A DNA stretch of 64,000 nucleotides from Saprospiraceae bacterium UBA2329 (GTDB lineage: Bacteria; Bacteroidota; Bacteroidia; Chitinophagales; Saprospiraceae), in NCBI GenBank assembly GCA_002344975.1, contig DDUV01000050.1, positions 1 through 64,000 on the forward strand, written 5' to 3'. Numbering within the stretch: position 1 is the first letter of the stretch; every line of letters starts with the position of its first letter. Below the pieces are notes generated by a model. It was not told where the DNA came from. It ran no database searches and saw only the letters and a program-made list of their open reading frames with translations. This document shows, one piece after another, positions 18,701 to 27,273 of this stretch. The translations under genes and the position numbers were made by a program.

Positions 18701-20882
18701 CATACAGGCTACGCCGGAGACGACCATCACCTATTTTGCTACGGTGAATGTGCCGGGTTGCTCCAAAACCGACCGCATTGTCATTGAAGTGGACTCGCTG
18801 CCCGCCGACCGCGCCATCATTGCCGACCCGGCAAAAGACCCCTATTGCCCCGGCGATATCGTCATTTTGCGCTCTACCAACTACGAGCCGAGCGACTTCC
18901 CGGATATTGAATTCCAATGGCTGCCCGGCCCAGGTTTTGAAACGCCGGATACCTTGTGGAATATGGTCATTTCGGCCATTGACACCGCCACTTACCGCCG
19001 CGTCATCATCCATCGCGGCTGTGTGGATACCGTCTCTATTACGATCAATGTGGTGGAGCCGCCTATGCCGGTGGTGACGCCTGCGGATACCACGATCTGC
19101 CCCGGCGAGAGCGTGCAATTGGTAGCTACCGGCTACGGCGAATACGAATTCAGTTGGGAACCGACCACAGGCCTGAGTTGCACCGATTGCCCCAATCCGG
19201 TGGCAACGCCCGGCGCAACCATTACCTATAATTTCCAGGTGGACGTGCCCAACTGTCCGGTAGGCGCTTCGGCCACCATCAGGGTCGTCATTCCGCCTGT
19301 GGTGAACATGTCGCCCAATCGAACGGTCTGTATCGGCACGCCGGTACAACTCAATCTGGCTGCCGACAATGAATCGTTGTACAGGTGGACATCCAGCACC
19401 GATCCGAATTTTACTTCCAATGACCCACTCCTGATTGCTGCGCCTTTGGTAACCACCACTTATACGCTGCGGGCCTCTAAAGCCGGTTGCCCCGATGCGG
19501 TTTATACCGTCACCATCACCGTGATACAACCGCCCACGGCCGACGCCGGCCCCGACCAGACCATCTGTCAGGGTTCTACGGCTACGTTGGCCGGAACCTT
19601 CGGCGGCGCGGCAACGAGCGGCATCTGGACAACGGCTTCCGGCGGCAGTTTCAGTCCTAATGCCATGACGGCCAACGCGGTTTACACCCCGACAACAACC
19701 GGTATCATCACCCTGCGTTTCACAGCCACCGACCCGAACAATGTTTGCCCGCAGGCAACGGATGAGATGGCATTGGTAGTGAATCCGGCAGCGACTGTCA
19801 ACGCCGGCCCCGACCAGGCAGTGTGCAGTGGCAATCCGGTTACCCTGGCGGGAACCATCGGCGGCGGCGCCACGAGCGCTGTGTGGACGGCCTCCGTTCC
19901 CGGCGGCGTGTTCAATCCCAATGCCAACACGCTGAATGCCACTTATACCGCTCCTGCCGGCGTGACTTCGGTGACGCTGACCTTGCGCACCAACGACCCG
20001 GATGGCCCCTGCCCCGCTGCGGAAGATCAAATGGTCATAGCCGTCACTCCGCCGGCAACGGTGAATGCCGGTCAGGACTTCTCGGTGTGCCGTCCTGTAG
20101 GTTTCAATCTGACGGCTGCCGGAACTGCGGTGGGCGGCGTGCAAAGCTACTCCTGGAGCGGCCCGGGCATTACCGGTTCCAACAACACGGCTTCGGTGAG
20201 TGTATCGAGCAGCGCTGCGCTGAGCTCCCCGGCCATGTACATCGTCAACTACTCTTACGGCCCGAATGCCAATCTGATATGCGCTACGGTGCGCGATACC
20301 ATTTTGGTGACGATTGAAGAAAGCGTGCGCATTGACGCATTGGTGTCCTCACGTGGCGACTCCTCGGTTGTGATCGGCTCGGCAGTGACCATCACGGCCA
20401 ACACCACTCCGGGCGACCCTGTGGGCGCGATGTATCTGTGGAGCGTGAACGGCGGCGCAGAGCAAATGGGCGGCCCGGCATTTACCGATACCCCCATACC
20501 TGCTACCGGAGTGACTTCGGTTAACTATCGGCTGATCGTGAAGTCGGCGGCCGGCTGCTTAGATACGGCCTTCTTAGACATCAATCTCATCATTCCCGAC
20601 GTCATGTTCCCCAACGTCTTCACGCCCAACGGCGACGACTTGAACGACCTGTTCCGGCCCTTGCCCACGCAGGTGTCTGGCGTACTCATCATTGAGGATT
20701 TCAAAATATACAACCGCTGGGGACAGGTGGTGTATAACGGCAAGAGCAACGACAACATCGGCTGGAATGGCGTACACAACGGCAGTCCTGCTCCGATAGA
20801 CGTGTATGTGTATCGGGTGAAATTCCGCTACCCGGAAGGGCCGGTGCTCGAAAAATCAGGCGATTTGACCTTGATAAGATAA
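15747..20882 (+). CDS. Giant secreted protein with type B (gliding-motility-associated) sorting domain
   Basis: 1711-residue secreted repeat protein. A signal peptide (about 1-20, ending AQAPINDNC) is followed by choice-of-anchor/PPC-like beta domains beginning NDNC (about 22-630). A long series of Ig/PKD-like units of about 80-90 residues follows, each with a DTTICPGESVQLVA-like Cys motif, LSCTDCPNPVATP and TTTYT (about 630-1300). Two closely similar GPDQ-type units lie at about 1270-1430. The C-terminal about 90 residues (PNVFTPNGDDLNDLFRP, IYNRWGQVVY, GDLTLIR) are the gliding motility-associated, type B sorting domain of type IX secretion. Likely a cell-surface or matrix protein; partners unknown. 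Confidence 0.9.
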   Translation: MKFFYAFLVFIAFSGFVTAQAPINDNCNGLIDLGVAPICPQTVYTNVNATATNIGFGNNPSCFNGGTAQRDVWFSFTTGDDILSFSIQVVGSVSGTNMAPITNPQIAVYRGDCALNGLAEISCISSPNGSNQTVLDILDLTPNTTYFLRINDYSATASPNWGDFNVCITEYVPAFNIGDAPGSTACFGTVYDSGGPDAGYGNNENHTFTICPADFHQCIEISVLDFNMENNLDRLVVFGGNSIAAPVLGTITGVNPVTQPFVIQASTNGCVTLQFISDGSVVGTGFELTWTCSPLECNGSSFDDPIVINNVPFSLTGATTCDDASNFNQSPCGNDAFLNGPEDVYVFNSPGGICVGIQITGANAGTGVLVLNGPPGDPATVCVAVSATGTINSADLREPGIYYIVVADGNGCTPYNISITPTECELPAGLVNALCNPLNGCIEEGGVPSVFNFQDGFQDIDLIEDVNSGCFPTNGVGAEADFYWFTIQAQADGPFGFILEGAGAASDIDFSVWGPFTQEQVCETPGVVINAVTNTQPIRSSWTGGSTRTGLADINPDTGAPVLDDFDCGSPATPGAGGDRFVRTIPALEGQVFVILTNDFGNQIGEEGISVDWSTSDPDVLAPPPPVVTGNDTTICIGASVQLSVISAIGNISWSDPTGTLSCTNCPNPVATPSATTTYTALIDAVCYDETIDVKVTVFDVDAGPNLTVCRGEQIQIVSGTDYENATYEWTAPAGVTFSCTDCPDPMVEGSVSGEYSVRVRLITPNCILSDSLRFNVLPQPAPQFAISDNVEICVGASVNLGGAATPDVTYSWSSVPGGFASGEANPQVSPTQTTTYYLSATNSLCPLSSLDSVTVTVYQTPSLTIPADTAVCQGQPILLTNTTAEQDVTYQWSGPDDIENPDAATTVAQPQNSGDYVLRATRGVCEVSDTFTVTITPIDLAILNPDTLRICLGETVDLQLNITPSNAVASWAPAIWLSSNTGNSIQATPETTITYFATVNVPGCSKTDRIVIEVDSLPADRAIIADPAKDPYCPGDIVILRSTNYEPSDFPDIEFQWLPGPGFETPDTLWNMVISAIDTATYRRVIIHRGCVDTVSITINVVEPPMPVVTPADTTICPGESVQLVATGYGEYEFSWEPTTGLSCTDCPNPVATPGATITYNFQVDVPNCPVGASATIRVVIPPVVNMSPNRTVCIGTPVQLNLAADNESLYRWTSSTDPNFTSNDPLLIAAPLVTTTYTLRASKAGCPDAVYTVTITVIQPPTADAGPDQTICQGSTATLAGTFGGAATSGIWTTASGGSFSPNAMTANAVYTPTTTGIITLRFTATDPNNVCPQATDEMALVVNPAATVNAGPDQAVCSGNPVTLAGTIGGGATSAVWTASVPGGVFNPNANTLNATYTAPAGVTSVTLTLRTNDPDGPCPAAEDQMVIAVTPPATVNAGQDFSVCRPVGFNLTAAGTAVGGVQSYSWSGPGITGSNNTASVSVSSSAALSSPAMYIVNYSYGPNANLICATVRDTILVTIEESVRIDALVSSRGDSSVVIGSAVTITANTTPGDPVGAMYLWSVNGGAEQMGGPAFTDTPIPATGVTSVNYRLIVKSAAGCLDTAFLDINLIIPDVMFPNVFTPNGDDLNDLFRPLPTQVSGVLIIEDFKIYNRWGQVVYNGKSNDNIGWNGVHNGSPAPIDVYVYRVKFRYPEGPVLEKSGDLTLIR

Positions 20883-20896
20883 ATTGTGAGTTATGG

Positions 20897-20949
20897 GCTG
20901 CGAGCTGCGGGTTTCATCTCATACAGGCTCGTAGCCCGCGGCTCGCAGC
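20897..20949. repeat. Inverted heptamer array (GCTGCGA family) forming a hairpin
   Basis: Left arm GCTGCGA-GCTGCGG and right arm CCGCGGCTCGCAGC pair with one mismatch around a 25-bp loop, just after the surface protein stop. The same unit family occurs in direct arrays at 44707 and 54784. It may act as a transcript end. Confidence 0.7.
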
Positions 20950-20958
20950 TAAACTATT

Positions 20959-22188
20959 ATGAGCGAAAAAGAAAGGAAAATATCCGTACCCAAAATTTTG
21001 ACGGAAGGCGCCTTGCACACGCAGGCCGAGATGCTGGAATTGCCCGTCAAGCGCGAAAAGCTGTTCATCGGTATTCCCCGCGAGATCACCTTGCAGGAAA
21101 GCCGCGTGGCGCTGATTCCCTCTGCTGTGGCCACGCTGACGGCGCATGGGCATCGGGTACTCATTGAGATGGGCGCGGGCAAAAAATCTCATTATTCCGA
21201 TCACGAGTATTCGGAGGCCGGCGCAGAAATTGCCTACTCGCCGGAACAGGTGTATCAGGCCAATGCCATCATCAAAGTGGCCCCGCCTACCTTGGATGAA
21301 ATCGAAATGATGCGCCCTAATCAGATACTCATTTCGCCCCTGCAATTGCCTACCCTCAGCAGCGAGTATATGGACCGGCTGCGGCACAAACGGGTCATTG
21401 CGCTGGCTATGGAGTACATCAAAGACAACTCCGGCACTTTTCCTATCGTGCGCATTATGAGTGAGTTGGCGGGAATCAGCGCCATGCTCACCGCCGCCGA
21501 ACTGATGGCAGGCACCAGTGGCGGCAAGGGCGTTTTGCTGGGTGGCATCTCCGGTGTGCCCAGTGCGCGGGTGGTCATTTTGGGAGCAGGCATCGTGGCA
21601 GAATACGCTACCCGCACAGCGTTGGGTCTCGGCGCGGAAGTCCGCATTTTCGACAACGACATTTACAAGCTCAAACGCTTGCAAAATCTCGTAGGCCGGC
21701 CGCTTTTTACCTCTGCCATAGACCCGTACATTCTGGAGCAGGAACTCGTGTTGGCCGATGTAGCCATCGGAGCCATGCACTCCAAAACGGGCCGCACGCC
21801 TATTATGGTGGGAGAGGAAATTGTAGAAAAGATGAAACCCGGCGCCGTCATCATCGATGTGAGCATTGACCAGGGCGGCTGTTTTGCTACTTCGGAAGTG
21901 ACTTCATTGGATCGCCCGACTTTCGTCAAACACGATGTGATTCACTATTGCGTGCCCAATTTGGCATCGCGGGTGTCGCGTACCTCTTCCATGGCGGTGA
22001 GCAATATTTTGTCGCCTATGCTCATGCGTTCCGGCACGGCGGGCAGCCTCGAACACTATGTGCTCAGCAATCCGGGGATGCGGCACGGCATTTACACTTA
22101 CAAAGGCTATCTGACCAACGAGTACCTGAGCAAGCGCTTTCAGATCAAATATACTGATTTGGATTTGCTGATGACCTCCAGTTTATAA
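20959..22188 (+). CDS. ald: Alanine dehydrogenase
   Basis: NAD-dependent oxidative deamination of L-alanine to pyruvate and ammonia, or the reverse, in the cytosol. 409 residues. The family core begins at about 37 (FIGIPREITLQESRVALIPS), includes the catalytic-domain lysine (IIKVAPPTL, about 104) and the NAD site (VVILGAGIVAEYATRTALGLGAEV, about 204-227), and ends after MSRT-like HYCVPNLASRVSRTSSMAVSN. The about 35-residue N-terminal extension (ILTEGALHTQAEMLELPVKR) is typical of Bacteroidota enzymes. No operon partner is evident: a palindromic repeat and radA follow. Confidence 0.92.
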   Translation: MSEKERKISVPKILTEGALHTQAEMLELPVKREKLFIGIPREITLQESRVALIPSAVATLTAHGHRVLIEMGAGKKSHYSDHEYSEAGAEIAYSPEQVYQANAIIKVAPPTLDEIEMMRPNQILISPLQLPTLSSEYMDRLRHKRVIALAMEYIKDNSGTFPIVRIMSELAGISAMLTAAELMAGTSGGKGVLLGGISGVPSARVVILGAGIVAEYATRTALGLGAEVRIFDNDIYKLKRLQNLVGRPLFTSAIDPYILEQELVLADVAIGAMHSKTGRTPIMVGEEIVEKMKPGAVIIDVSIDQGGCFATSEVTSLDRPTFVKHDVIHYCVPNLASRVSRTSSMAVSNILSPMLMRSGTAGSLEHYVLSNPGMRHGIYTYKGYLTNEYLSKRFQIKYTDLDLLMTSSL

Positions 22189-22198
22189 ATGTCGGTAG

Positions 22199-22255
22199 TA
22201 TAGTGAAGGGGTGACTTCGCCTGAAATTCCATGCCTTGGTCACCCCTTCACTATA
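22199..22255. repeat. Palindromic element, copy 1
   Basis: 17-bp perfect arms TATAGTGAAGGGGTGAC (22199-22215) and GTCACCCCTTCACTATA (22239-22255) with a 23-bp spacer, between ald and radA. Copies 2 and 3 with 15-bp arms are at 46315 and 55073. Confidence 0.8.
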
Positions 22256-22270
22256 AGCACAGAAAAATTC

Positions 22271-23653
22271 ATGAAAATAAAAAGCATATACGTCTGCACC
22301 CATTGCGGAAGCACCAGCCCGAAATGGGCCGGCAAGTGCAATGCCTGCGGTGAATGGAACACGATCATTGAGGAAGTGGCCACACCCGTCACCACCGAAG
22401 ATAAGAAACGCCAACTGTGGCAAAGCTCCTCCGGCTCGGAGCGCAACTCTCCCAAACCCGTGCTCTTGCCCGATATTCAGGCAGGCAATACACTGCGCTT
22501 GGTCACTCCCGACGAGGAACTCAATCGCGTATTGGGCGGCGGAATTGTTAGCGGCTCTTTGGTGCTCATCGGCGGGCAGCCCGGCATCGGCAAGTCCACC
22601 CTTTTGTTGCAGGTAGCGCTGGGCATTCAGGCCAAAGTGCTGTACGTTTCCGGTGAAGAAAGCGAGGAACAGATCAAAATGCGCGCCGACCGCATCCATC
22701 AGCAGCGCTCCGATTGCTACATCCTTACAGAGACAAATACCTCCAAAATACTGACGCACGCGCTGGCGCTCCAGCCGGGCCTGCTCATTATTGATTCCAT
22801 ACAAACGCTGTCCTCGCCGCTCATCGAGAGCACGCCGGGCAGCATTTCGCAGGTGCGCGAGTGTGCCGGCGAGTTGCAGCGTTTTGCCAAAGAAACCAAT
22901 ATCCCGGTGTTCATCATCGGCCACATCACCAAAGAAGGCACGCTGGCCGGCCCCAAATTGCTGGAACACATCGTGGATGCCGTGCTTCAGTTTGAAGGCG
23001 ACCAACACTACTCCTATCGCATCCTGCGCACGCTGAAAAACCGCTTCGGCTCTACCGACGAACTCGGCATTTACGAAATGCAGCAAAATGGCCTTCGCGA
23101 GGTATCGAACCCCTCCGAACTGCTCCTTTCTCAGAAAGATGAAGAACTCAGCGGCAGCGCCATCGGGGCCACGATGGAAGGCATGCGGCCCATGCTCATC
23201 GAAACGCAGGCATTGGTCAGCCGGGCGGTGTATGGCACGCCACAGCGCTCGGCCACGGGTTTTGATTTGAGGCGCCTGAGTATGTTATTGGCGGTATTGG
23301 AGAAGCGTTGCGGGTTCCAGTTTGGCCAAAACGACGTCTTTCTCAACATTGCCGGCGGGCTGCGGGTGGATGACCCGGCCATAGACTTGGCCATCGTCAG
23401 CGCACTCATTTCCTCATTGGAAGACGTGATCGTACCCGGCCATATTTGCTTTGCTGGCGAGGTGGGGCTTTCGGGCGAGATTCGGGCTGTCACCCGCATT
23501 GAGCAGCGCATTCAGGAGGCCGACCGGCTGGGCTTCCGCGAAATTTATGTTTCCAAATACAATATCAAAGGTTTGGACACAGGCCGCTACGCTATTCGGG
23601 TGCAGAGCATCGGCAGGGTAGAGGAGTTGTATCAGGCGCTTTTTGCGGTGTGA
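22271..23653 (+). CDS. radA: DNA repair protein RadA
   Basis: 460-residue RecA-like branch-migration ATPase or helicase that extends D-loops in recombinational repair. The N-terminal C4 zinc ribbon (CTHCGSTSPKWAGKCNACG, about 8-26) starts directly after the chosen Met; the longer frame from 22211 would translate part of the palindromic repeat and is rejected. Walker A is GGQPGIGKST (about 97-106). The RadA-specific KNRFGSTDE lies at about 257-265, and the C-terminal Lon-protease-like domain covers about 290-455. It is probably monocistronic. Confidence 0.95.
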   Translation: MKIKSIYVCTHCGSTSPKWAGKCNACGEWNTIIEEVATPVTTEDKKRQLWQSSSGSERNSPKPVLLPDIQAGNTLRLVTPDEELNRVLGGGIVSGSLVLIGGQPGIGKSTLLLQVALGIQAKVLYVSGEESEEQIKMRADRIHQQRSDCYILTETNTSKILTHALALQPGLLIIDSIQTLSSPLIESTPGSISQVRECAGELQRFAKETNIPVFIIGHITKEGTLAGPKLLEHIVDAVLQFEGDQHYSYRILRTLKNRFGSTDELGIYEMQQNGLREVSNPSELLLSQKDEELSGSAIGATMEGMRPMLIETQALVSRAVYGTPQRSATGFDLRRLSMLLAVLEKRCGFQFGQNDVFLNIAGGLRVDDPAIDLAIVSALISSLEDVIVPGHICFAGEVGLSGEIRAVTRIEQRIQEADRLGFREIYVSKYNIKGLDTGRYAIRVQSIGRVEELYQALFAV

Positions 23654-23654
23654 G

Positions 23655-23689
23655 GTCGGGTTTCGGGTTCAAGGTTTCGGGTTGCTCAC
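23655..23689. repeat. Heptamer tandem array (TTCGGGT family)
   Basis: Units GTCGGGT, TTCGGGT, TCAAGGT, TTCGGGT, TGCTCAC, starting 2 bp after the radA stop, in the space between convergent radA and the lactonase gene. Confidence 0.75.
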
Positions 23690-23730
23690 TACTCATACAC
23701 TCCCCCCTGAAAACCGCCTGCCGGTTCCTT

Positions 23731-23791
23731 AGCGCTTTCGCGGAGATTCGCCCCCTTCGCTAAATTTCGCGTTAAAAAATTCGCGTTTCGG
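23731..23791. repeat. Dispersed about 60-bp repeat, copy 1
   Basis: Pattern TTCGCGGAGATTCGC...TTCGCGTT-A-tract-TTCGCGTTTCGG, matched at 44611-44679 with scattered substitutions in the same orientation. Both copies lie in convergent intergenic space next to heptamer arrays. Confidence 0.6.
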
Positions 23792-23862
23792 CTCCCGATT
23801 ACCACACGCAGATGAACTGCAACGCAGATTACCGCCGAAGGCAGATGAACAGCTCTGCGACT

Positions 23863-24900
23863 TCACCGCTCCACCACCAGCACTCCGTCATCGAACACAC
23901 CGCCTACGAGCAGTTTGTTTTTCCAAACCGTCGCCACAGAAGAGCCGGAAAGTGGATTGCCGTCGTTGAGATAGACCTGTTTCACTACGGGCTGCTCCGG
24001 GTTTTGCAATTGAATTTGAAGCACTTGTGACAAAGAGCGTTTGGCCGGGTCTTTGGAATGCCCCAAAAACATAAGCAGCTTGGGGTGCGCGCCAATCCAC
24101 AAATTGCCCTCTTCATCCCACTCCAAATTGTCCACGCCGGTGCCACAGTCAATCGTCCGTATTTTTTCAAACGGCTCCCGATTGTAAACATACACGGCCC
24201 GGTCGGTGCAGGCCGCCACATACAGCAGTTTCCCATCGGGGCTGATGGTGATGCCGTTGGCGTAGCGAATGCCCGTAGCCAACGTTTCCGTTTTGCCGTT
24301 TTCGTACCTGCCGATTTCTCCCGTGCCGATGACCAGAAAATCCTTCAGGTGAGACACGTCCTCGCCGCTGCTGTTGTGGTCGTTGGTAAAATAAAACGAG
24401 CGTTTGCCATAGCCCACCAGATCATTGGGGCTTTTAAATAACTCGCTTTCAATAGATTCGGAGTGGATGAGGACGGAGTCCCGGTATTCAAATATTTCCA
24501 CAACATGTTTCCCTGCCCGGTGATTAACGGCGAACAACCACCGCGTGCCGTCGGCGGGGTCGGTGTAAAGCGAGATGCCGTGCGGGCGGAAATCGGGCTG
24601 ATCGAAACCGGCGGTCAGGTCTGTAAAAGTGGGCGGCGTGTTGTTGAGGTCGAGCCGGAAAATAGCACCTTTGACAGCCTTACCGGCACCCACGCCCCGG
24701 CGATCATAGGACGACACCAACGCGATGCCGTCTCCGGCCATCGTGATGTCTTCAGCGCCAATCATACCTGTGATAAGTTGCTCATTGCCTGCTGATTGGG
24801 GCGCGAACGTTTTAAAAACATTGGCGTACCACAGGGTGCGAACGACCAATGCGGCCACGATCAAAATGAGCAGGGCCAGAATATAGAGTACGGTTTTCAT
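23863..24900 (-). CDS. Paraoxonase (PON)-like lactonase/arylesterase
   Basis: 345-residue six-bladed beta-propeller hydrolase with an N-terminal uncleaved hydrophobic anchor (about 3-25). The PON family calcium and active-site positions are all visible: GAEDI (Glu50, Asp51), RPHGIS (His107), AVNH (His127), KSPNDL (Asn159, Asp160), FTNDH (Asn173, Asp174), RYANGITISPDG (Asn215) and VDNLEWD (Asp257, Asn258). The C-terminal SGSSVATVWKNKLLVGGVF also matches. PON enzymes are Ca-dependent lactonases, so the likely substrates are lactones; quorum-signal hydrolysis is possible but unproven. A possible -7 box (TAAATTTG on the minus strand, 24924-24931) precedes it. Confidence 0.88.
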   Translation of the reverse strand: MKTVLYILALLILIVAALVVRTLWYANVFKTFAPQSAGNEQLITGMIGAEDITMAGDGIALVSSYDRRGVGAGKAVKGAIFRLDLNNTPPTFTDLTAGFDQPDFRPHGISLYTDPADGTRWLFAVNHRAGKHVVEIFEYRDSVLIHSESIESELFKSPNDLVGYGKRSFYFTNDHNSSGEDVSHLKDFLVIGTGEIGRYENGKTETLATGIRYANGITISPDGKLLYVAACTDRAVYVYNREPFEKIRTIDCGTGVDNLEWDEEGNLWIGAHPKLLMFLGHSKDPAKRSLSQVLQIQLQNPEQPVVKQVYLNDGNPLSGSSVATVWKNKLLVGGVFDDGVLVVER

Positions 24901-24991
24901 GGTGACGAGATTTTTATGAAAGACAAATTTACACTCTTGCCGCCAACGTACCTACTTATCAGGTGCGTCTTACTTGTCGATTCAAAAAAAC

Positions 24992-25729
24992 ATGCTTATG
25001 AAATACATTTTTACCGCTGCTCTTTTCTTAGGTTCACTTTTTTCGGCACTGCCGGCTCATGCTTGCGATTGCATTCCCATCCTCACTTTTTGCGAAAGCG
25101 TACGCCCGGAAAACCCGGTTTTATTGGGTGTTGTGACCCGGCATTATGGCTCCGGCAGCCAACTAATGGACGTCAGAGTGCTAGGATGGATTAAATCGCC
25201 TGGATTTTCGATTTCAGACATCACCATTGTCGGTGGAAGTAGCGCTATTTGCTTAGTAGAAACAAACAGCTTTATGGTGGGAGATACGCTCCTTTTGACG
25301 CCGCACTTGTTATCCACCCCGCCTTTGGAGGCCAGACATCTTTCTTTCAACCTCTTCGGGTGTGCGGTTCCGTTTTTGCGGGTTAACAACGGGGTAGTTC
25401 GGGGTGCTATTCGTGATGGACTGAATGAGGCGCCTTTATCCTCTCTTATTTCAGAGCTGGGAAGGTGCATGGAGGGTATTGTACTCGATGATATGAAATT
25501 ATTTCCCAATCCGGTCGGCAGCCGGTTTCAGGTACAGCTTTCGGGAGTATTATTCCCCGAACAGATCAGGTTTTTTAATGTGTTGGGGCAGGAAGTTGTA
25601 CTGAGTTCAAGTTTGGACGAAACAAAAAGCCTGCTCACAGTGGATACCGAATCGCTCAGCGCGGGCGTGTATTTTGCCATGCTTCAATACGGCAGATATC
25701 GCCGAACGTTCAAATGGGTGAAGAGTTGA
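24992..25729 (+). CDS. Small type IX-secreted protein with type A sorting domain
   Basis: About 245 residues. A signal peptide (MLMKYIFTAALFLGSLFSALPAHA) is followed by a Cys-rich start CDCIPILTFCESV and a single beta domain of about 110 residues. This domain resembles the OB-like, NTR-type layout (N-terminal CxC, a GVV...V.VL strand pattern). The C-terminal about 75 residues (LDDMKLFPNPVGSRFQVQLS, INVLGQEV-like, LSAGVYFAMLQ, FKWVKS) form a type A Por sorting domain. The start at 24992 or 24998 gives a proper signal peptide; 24974 adds six residues. The N-terminal domain is not recognised with certainty. Confidence 0.8.
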   Translation: MLMKYIFTAALFLGSLFSALPAHACDCIPILTFCESVRPENPVLLGVVTRHYGSGSQLMDVRVLGWIKSPGFSISDITIVGGSSAICLVETNSFMVGDTLLLTPHLLSTPPLEARHLSFNLFGCAVPFLRVNNGVVRGAIRDGLNEAPLSSLISELGRCMEGIVLDDMKLFPNPVGSRFQVQLSGVLFPEQIRFFNVLGQEVVLSSSLDETKSLLTVDTESLSAGVYFAMLQYGRYRRTFKWVKS

Positions 25730-25768
25730 GCCTTTTAGCGTACCTTGCGAAGCTCAATTCAATGCCTT

Positions 25769-26779
25769 ATGAAACTTCTCTTGCATCCGTTTGAACTGCA
25801 ATACAAACACACATTTGCCATCTCGCGCGAGTCGCGCACCGTACAGCATACCCTCATTGTAGAACTGAACGACGGTCCGCATTCCGGCTTCGGAGAGGCC
25901 ACCGCCAACAAATACTACAGCACTACCACCGAGGGCATGATGGAAACATTGGAAAGCCTGCGTCCTCTAATCGAATCAGCACAATGGGCTGAACCTGAGG
26001 AGTTTTGGCAACACCTGAACGCGCTCCTGCCGGGTAATCCCTTTCCGCTGGCCGCTCTGGACGAAGCCGCCAACGATCTCCACGCCCGCCGCCAGGGACT
26101 GCCATTGCACAAGCTCTGGGGACTCAACGCCGGGCAATTGCCGTTGTGCAACTACACCATCGGCATAGCGCCCATAGAGGAAATGGTGGATAAAATGCGC
26201 GAGTTGCCCTGGCCGGTGTATAAAATCAAGTTAGGAACTGAACACGATTTGGACATCATTCGCCAACTACGTCAACATACCGACGCTGTCTTCCGGGTGG
26301 ACGCCAACTGCGCCTGGACCGCTGCACAAACCATCGAACTGGCGCCCCAACTGCGCGAACTGGGCGTGGAATTCATTGAGCAGCCGCTGCCCGCCGAAGA
26401 CACAGAGGGCATGCGCGAGGTGTTCCTCCATTGCGTATTGCCGGTCATCGCCGACGAAAGTTGTCGCGAAGAAGCCGACGTGGAGCGCTGTCACGGTCTT
26501 TTTCATGGCATCAACATCAAACTGATGAAATGTGGGGGTCTCACGCCGGCTCGGCGTATGATAGACCGCGCCCGCGCACTGGGCATGAAAGTGATGGTTG
26601 GATGTATGACCGAGTCCTCGGTAGGCATTGCCGCCATCGGGCAATTGTTGCCGCTATTGGACTATGTGGATATGGACGGCGCGCTGCTCATCCGAAATGA
26701 CCCGGCTACGGGCGTATGTATCGAATACGGGCAGGTGCATTTGCCGGAATCGGCGGGTACGGGCGCGGCGTTGAGGTAG
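25769..26779 (+). CDS. L-Ala-D/L-Glu (dipeptide) epimerase, enolase superfamily
   Basis: 336-residue cytosolic enzyme epimerising dipeptides such as L-Ala-D-Glu from murein turnover. Visible enolase-superfamily signatures: N-terminal capping domain (LHPFELQYKHTFAISRESR), the catalytic KxK in YKIKLGT (about 150-153), metal ligands Asp in FRVDANCAW (about 177), Glu in EFIEQPLP (about 204) and Asp in IADES (about 229), and the second catalytic Lys in NIKLMKCGG (about 251). The C-terminal DMDGALLI motif is typical of dipeptide epimerases. The start at MKLLLHPF (25769) replaces the 8-residue longer frame. Substrate specificity is inferred. Confidence 0.88.
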   Translation: MKLLLHPFELQYKHTFAISRESRTVQHTLIVELNDGPHSGFGEATANKYYSTTTEGMMETLESLRPLIESAQWAEPEEFWQHLNALLPGNPFPLAALDEAANDLHARRQGLPLHKLWGLNAGQLPLCNYTIGIAPIEEMVDKMRELPWPVYKIKLGTEHDLDIIRQLRQHTDAVFRVDANCAWTAAQTIELAPQLRELGVEFIEQPLPAEDTEGMREVFLHCVLPVIADESCREEADVERCHGLFHGINIKLMKCGGLTPARRMIDRARALGMKVMVGCMTESSVGIAAIGQLLPLLDYVDMDGALLIRNDPATGVCIEYGQVHLPESAGTGAALR

Positions 26780-26780
26780 C

Positions 26781-26884
26781 GCGTACCGGCGGCTTTAGCC
26801 ACCGAAAGGTTTTGTGTGTGGGTCGGCGACTGAAGTCGCCGGTACGCGGGAGTGCATGCGGAGGGTGGGCGACTAAAGTCGCTG
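26781..26884. repeat. Palindromic GGCGACT-AGTCGCC repeat cluster
   Basis: A perfect hairpin GGCGACT-GA-AGTCGCC (26825-26840) is nested in outer arms GCGTACCGGC (26781-26790) and GCCGGTACGC (26838-26847). Further partial copies (GGCGGCTTTAGCC, GGGCGACTAAAGTCGC) flank it. It fills the space between two convergent genes and may end both transcripts. Confidence 0.7.
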
Positions 26885-27166
26885 TTACAGAATCACATCA
26901 AATTCATCCTGCTCTGTCGCCGGGGCGCAGCGGGCGAGGGCCGCTATTCTGGATTGGTGCATTTGTTGCATCGCATCGGAGACTTGGGCGATAAATACCT
27001 CATCTACAAAGCGATACACGTCTTCTACAGAGGAAACGCCCTCGCCGTCGCGGAATTTGTAGGTTTGCTCGTACAGGCCGGATTCGAGCTTGAGCGAGAG
27101 CCGGTCGTCGTTGCGGAAGATGGTGATTTTCAGTACAGGATGGTCAATGGTGCCTACGATGCGCAT
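26885..27166 (-). CDS. Conserved-looking small protein, function unknown
   Basis: 93 residues, no signal peptide or membrane segment. The first 45 residues read as alternating beta strands (MRIVGTIDHPVLKITIFRND, RLSLKLESGLYEQTYKFRDG), followed by a helix-rich half (VEDVYRFVDEVFIAQVSDAMQQMHQSRIAALAR). Codon use and amino-acid balance look like a real gene, and no better ORF overlaps it. I do not recognise a family. Upstream lie two heptamer arrays; its 3' end meets the palindromic cluster. Confidence 0.65.
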   Translation of the reverse strand: MRIVGTIDHPVLKITIFRNDDRLSLKLESGLYEQTYKFRDGEGVSSVEDVYRFVDEVFIAQVSDAMQQMHQSRIAALARCAPATEQDEFDVIL

Positions 27167-27182
27167 GTCTCAACTTATTTAT

Positions 27183-27252
27183 TTCGGATTTCGGATTTCT
27201 GATTCAAAATTCCTGATTTCCGATTTCCGATTCCTGATTCAAAATTCCTGAT
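27183..27252. repeat. Heptamer tandem array (TTCGGAT/TTCTGAT family), 10 units
   Basis: Ten consecutive 7-bp units: TTCGGAT twice, TTCTGAT, TCAAAAT, TCCTGAT, TTCCGAT twice, TCCTGAT, TCAAAAT, TCCTGAT. The clearest example of an exact 7-bp period with drifting unit sequence. Confidence 0.9.
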
Positions 27253-27273
27253 ATTGAGTGTTCCTCGCGCTTA

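Noticed and set aside
22211..22270. Extended N-terminus of RadA
   Set aside because: These 20 codons translate the palindromic element; the zinc ribbon starts right after the Met at 22271.
27183..27252. CRISPR array
   Set aside because: Units are 7 bp without longer spacers, and no cas gene is present.
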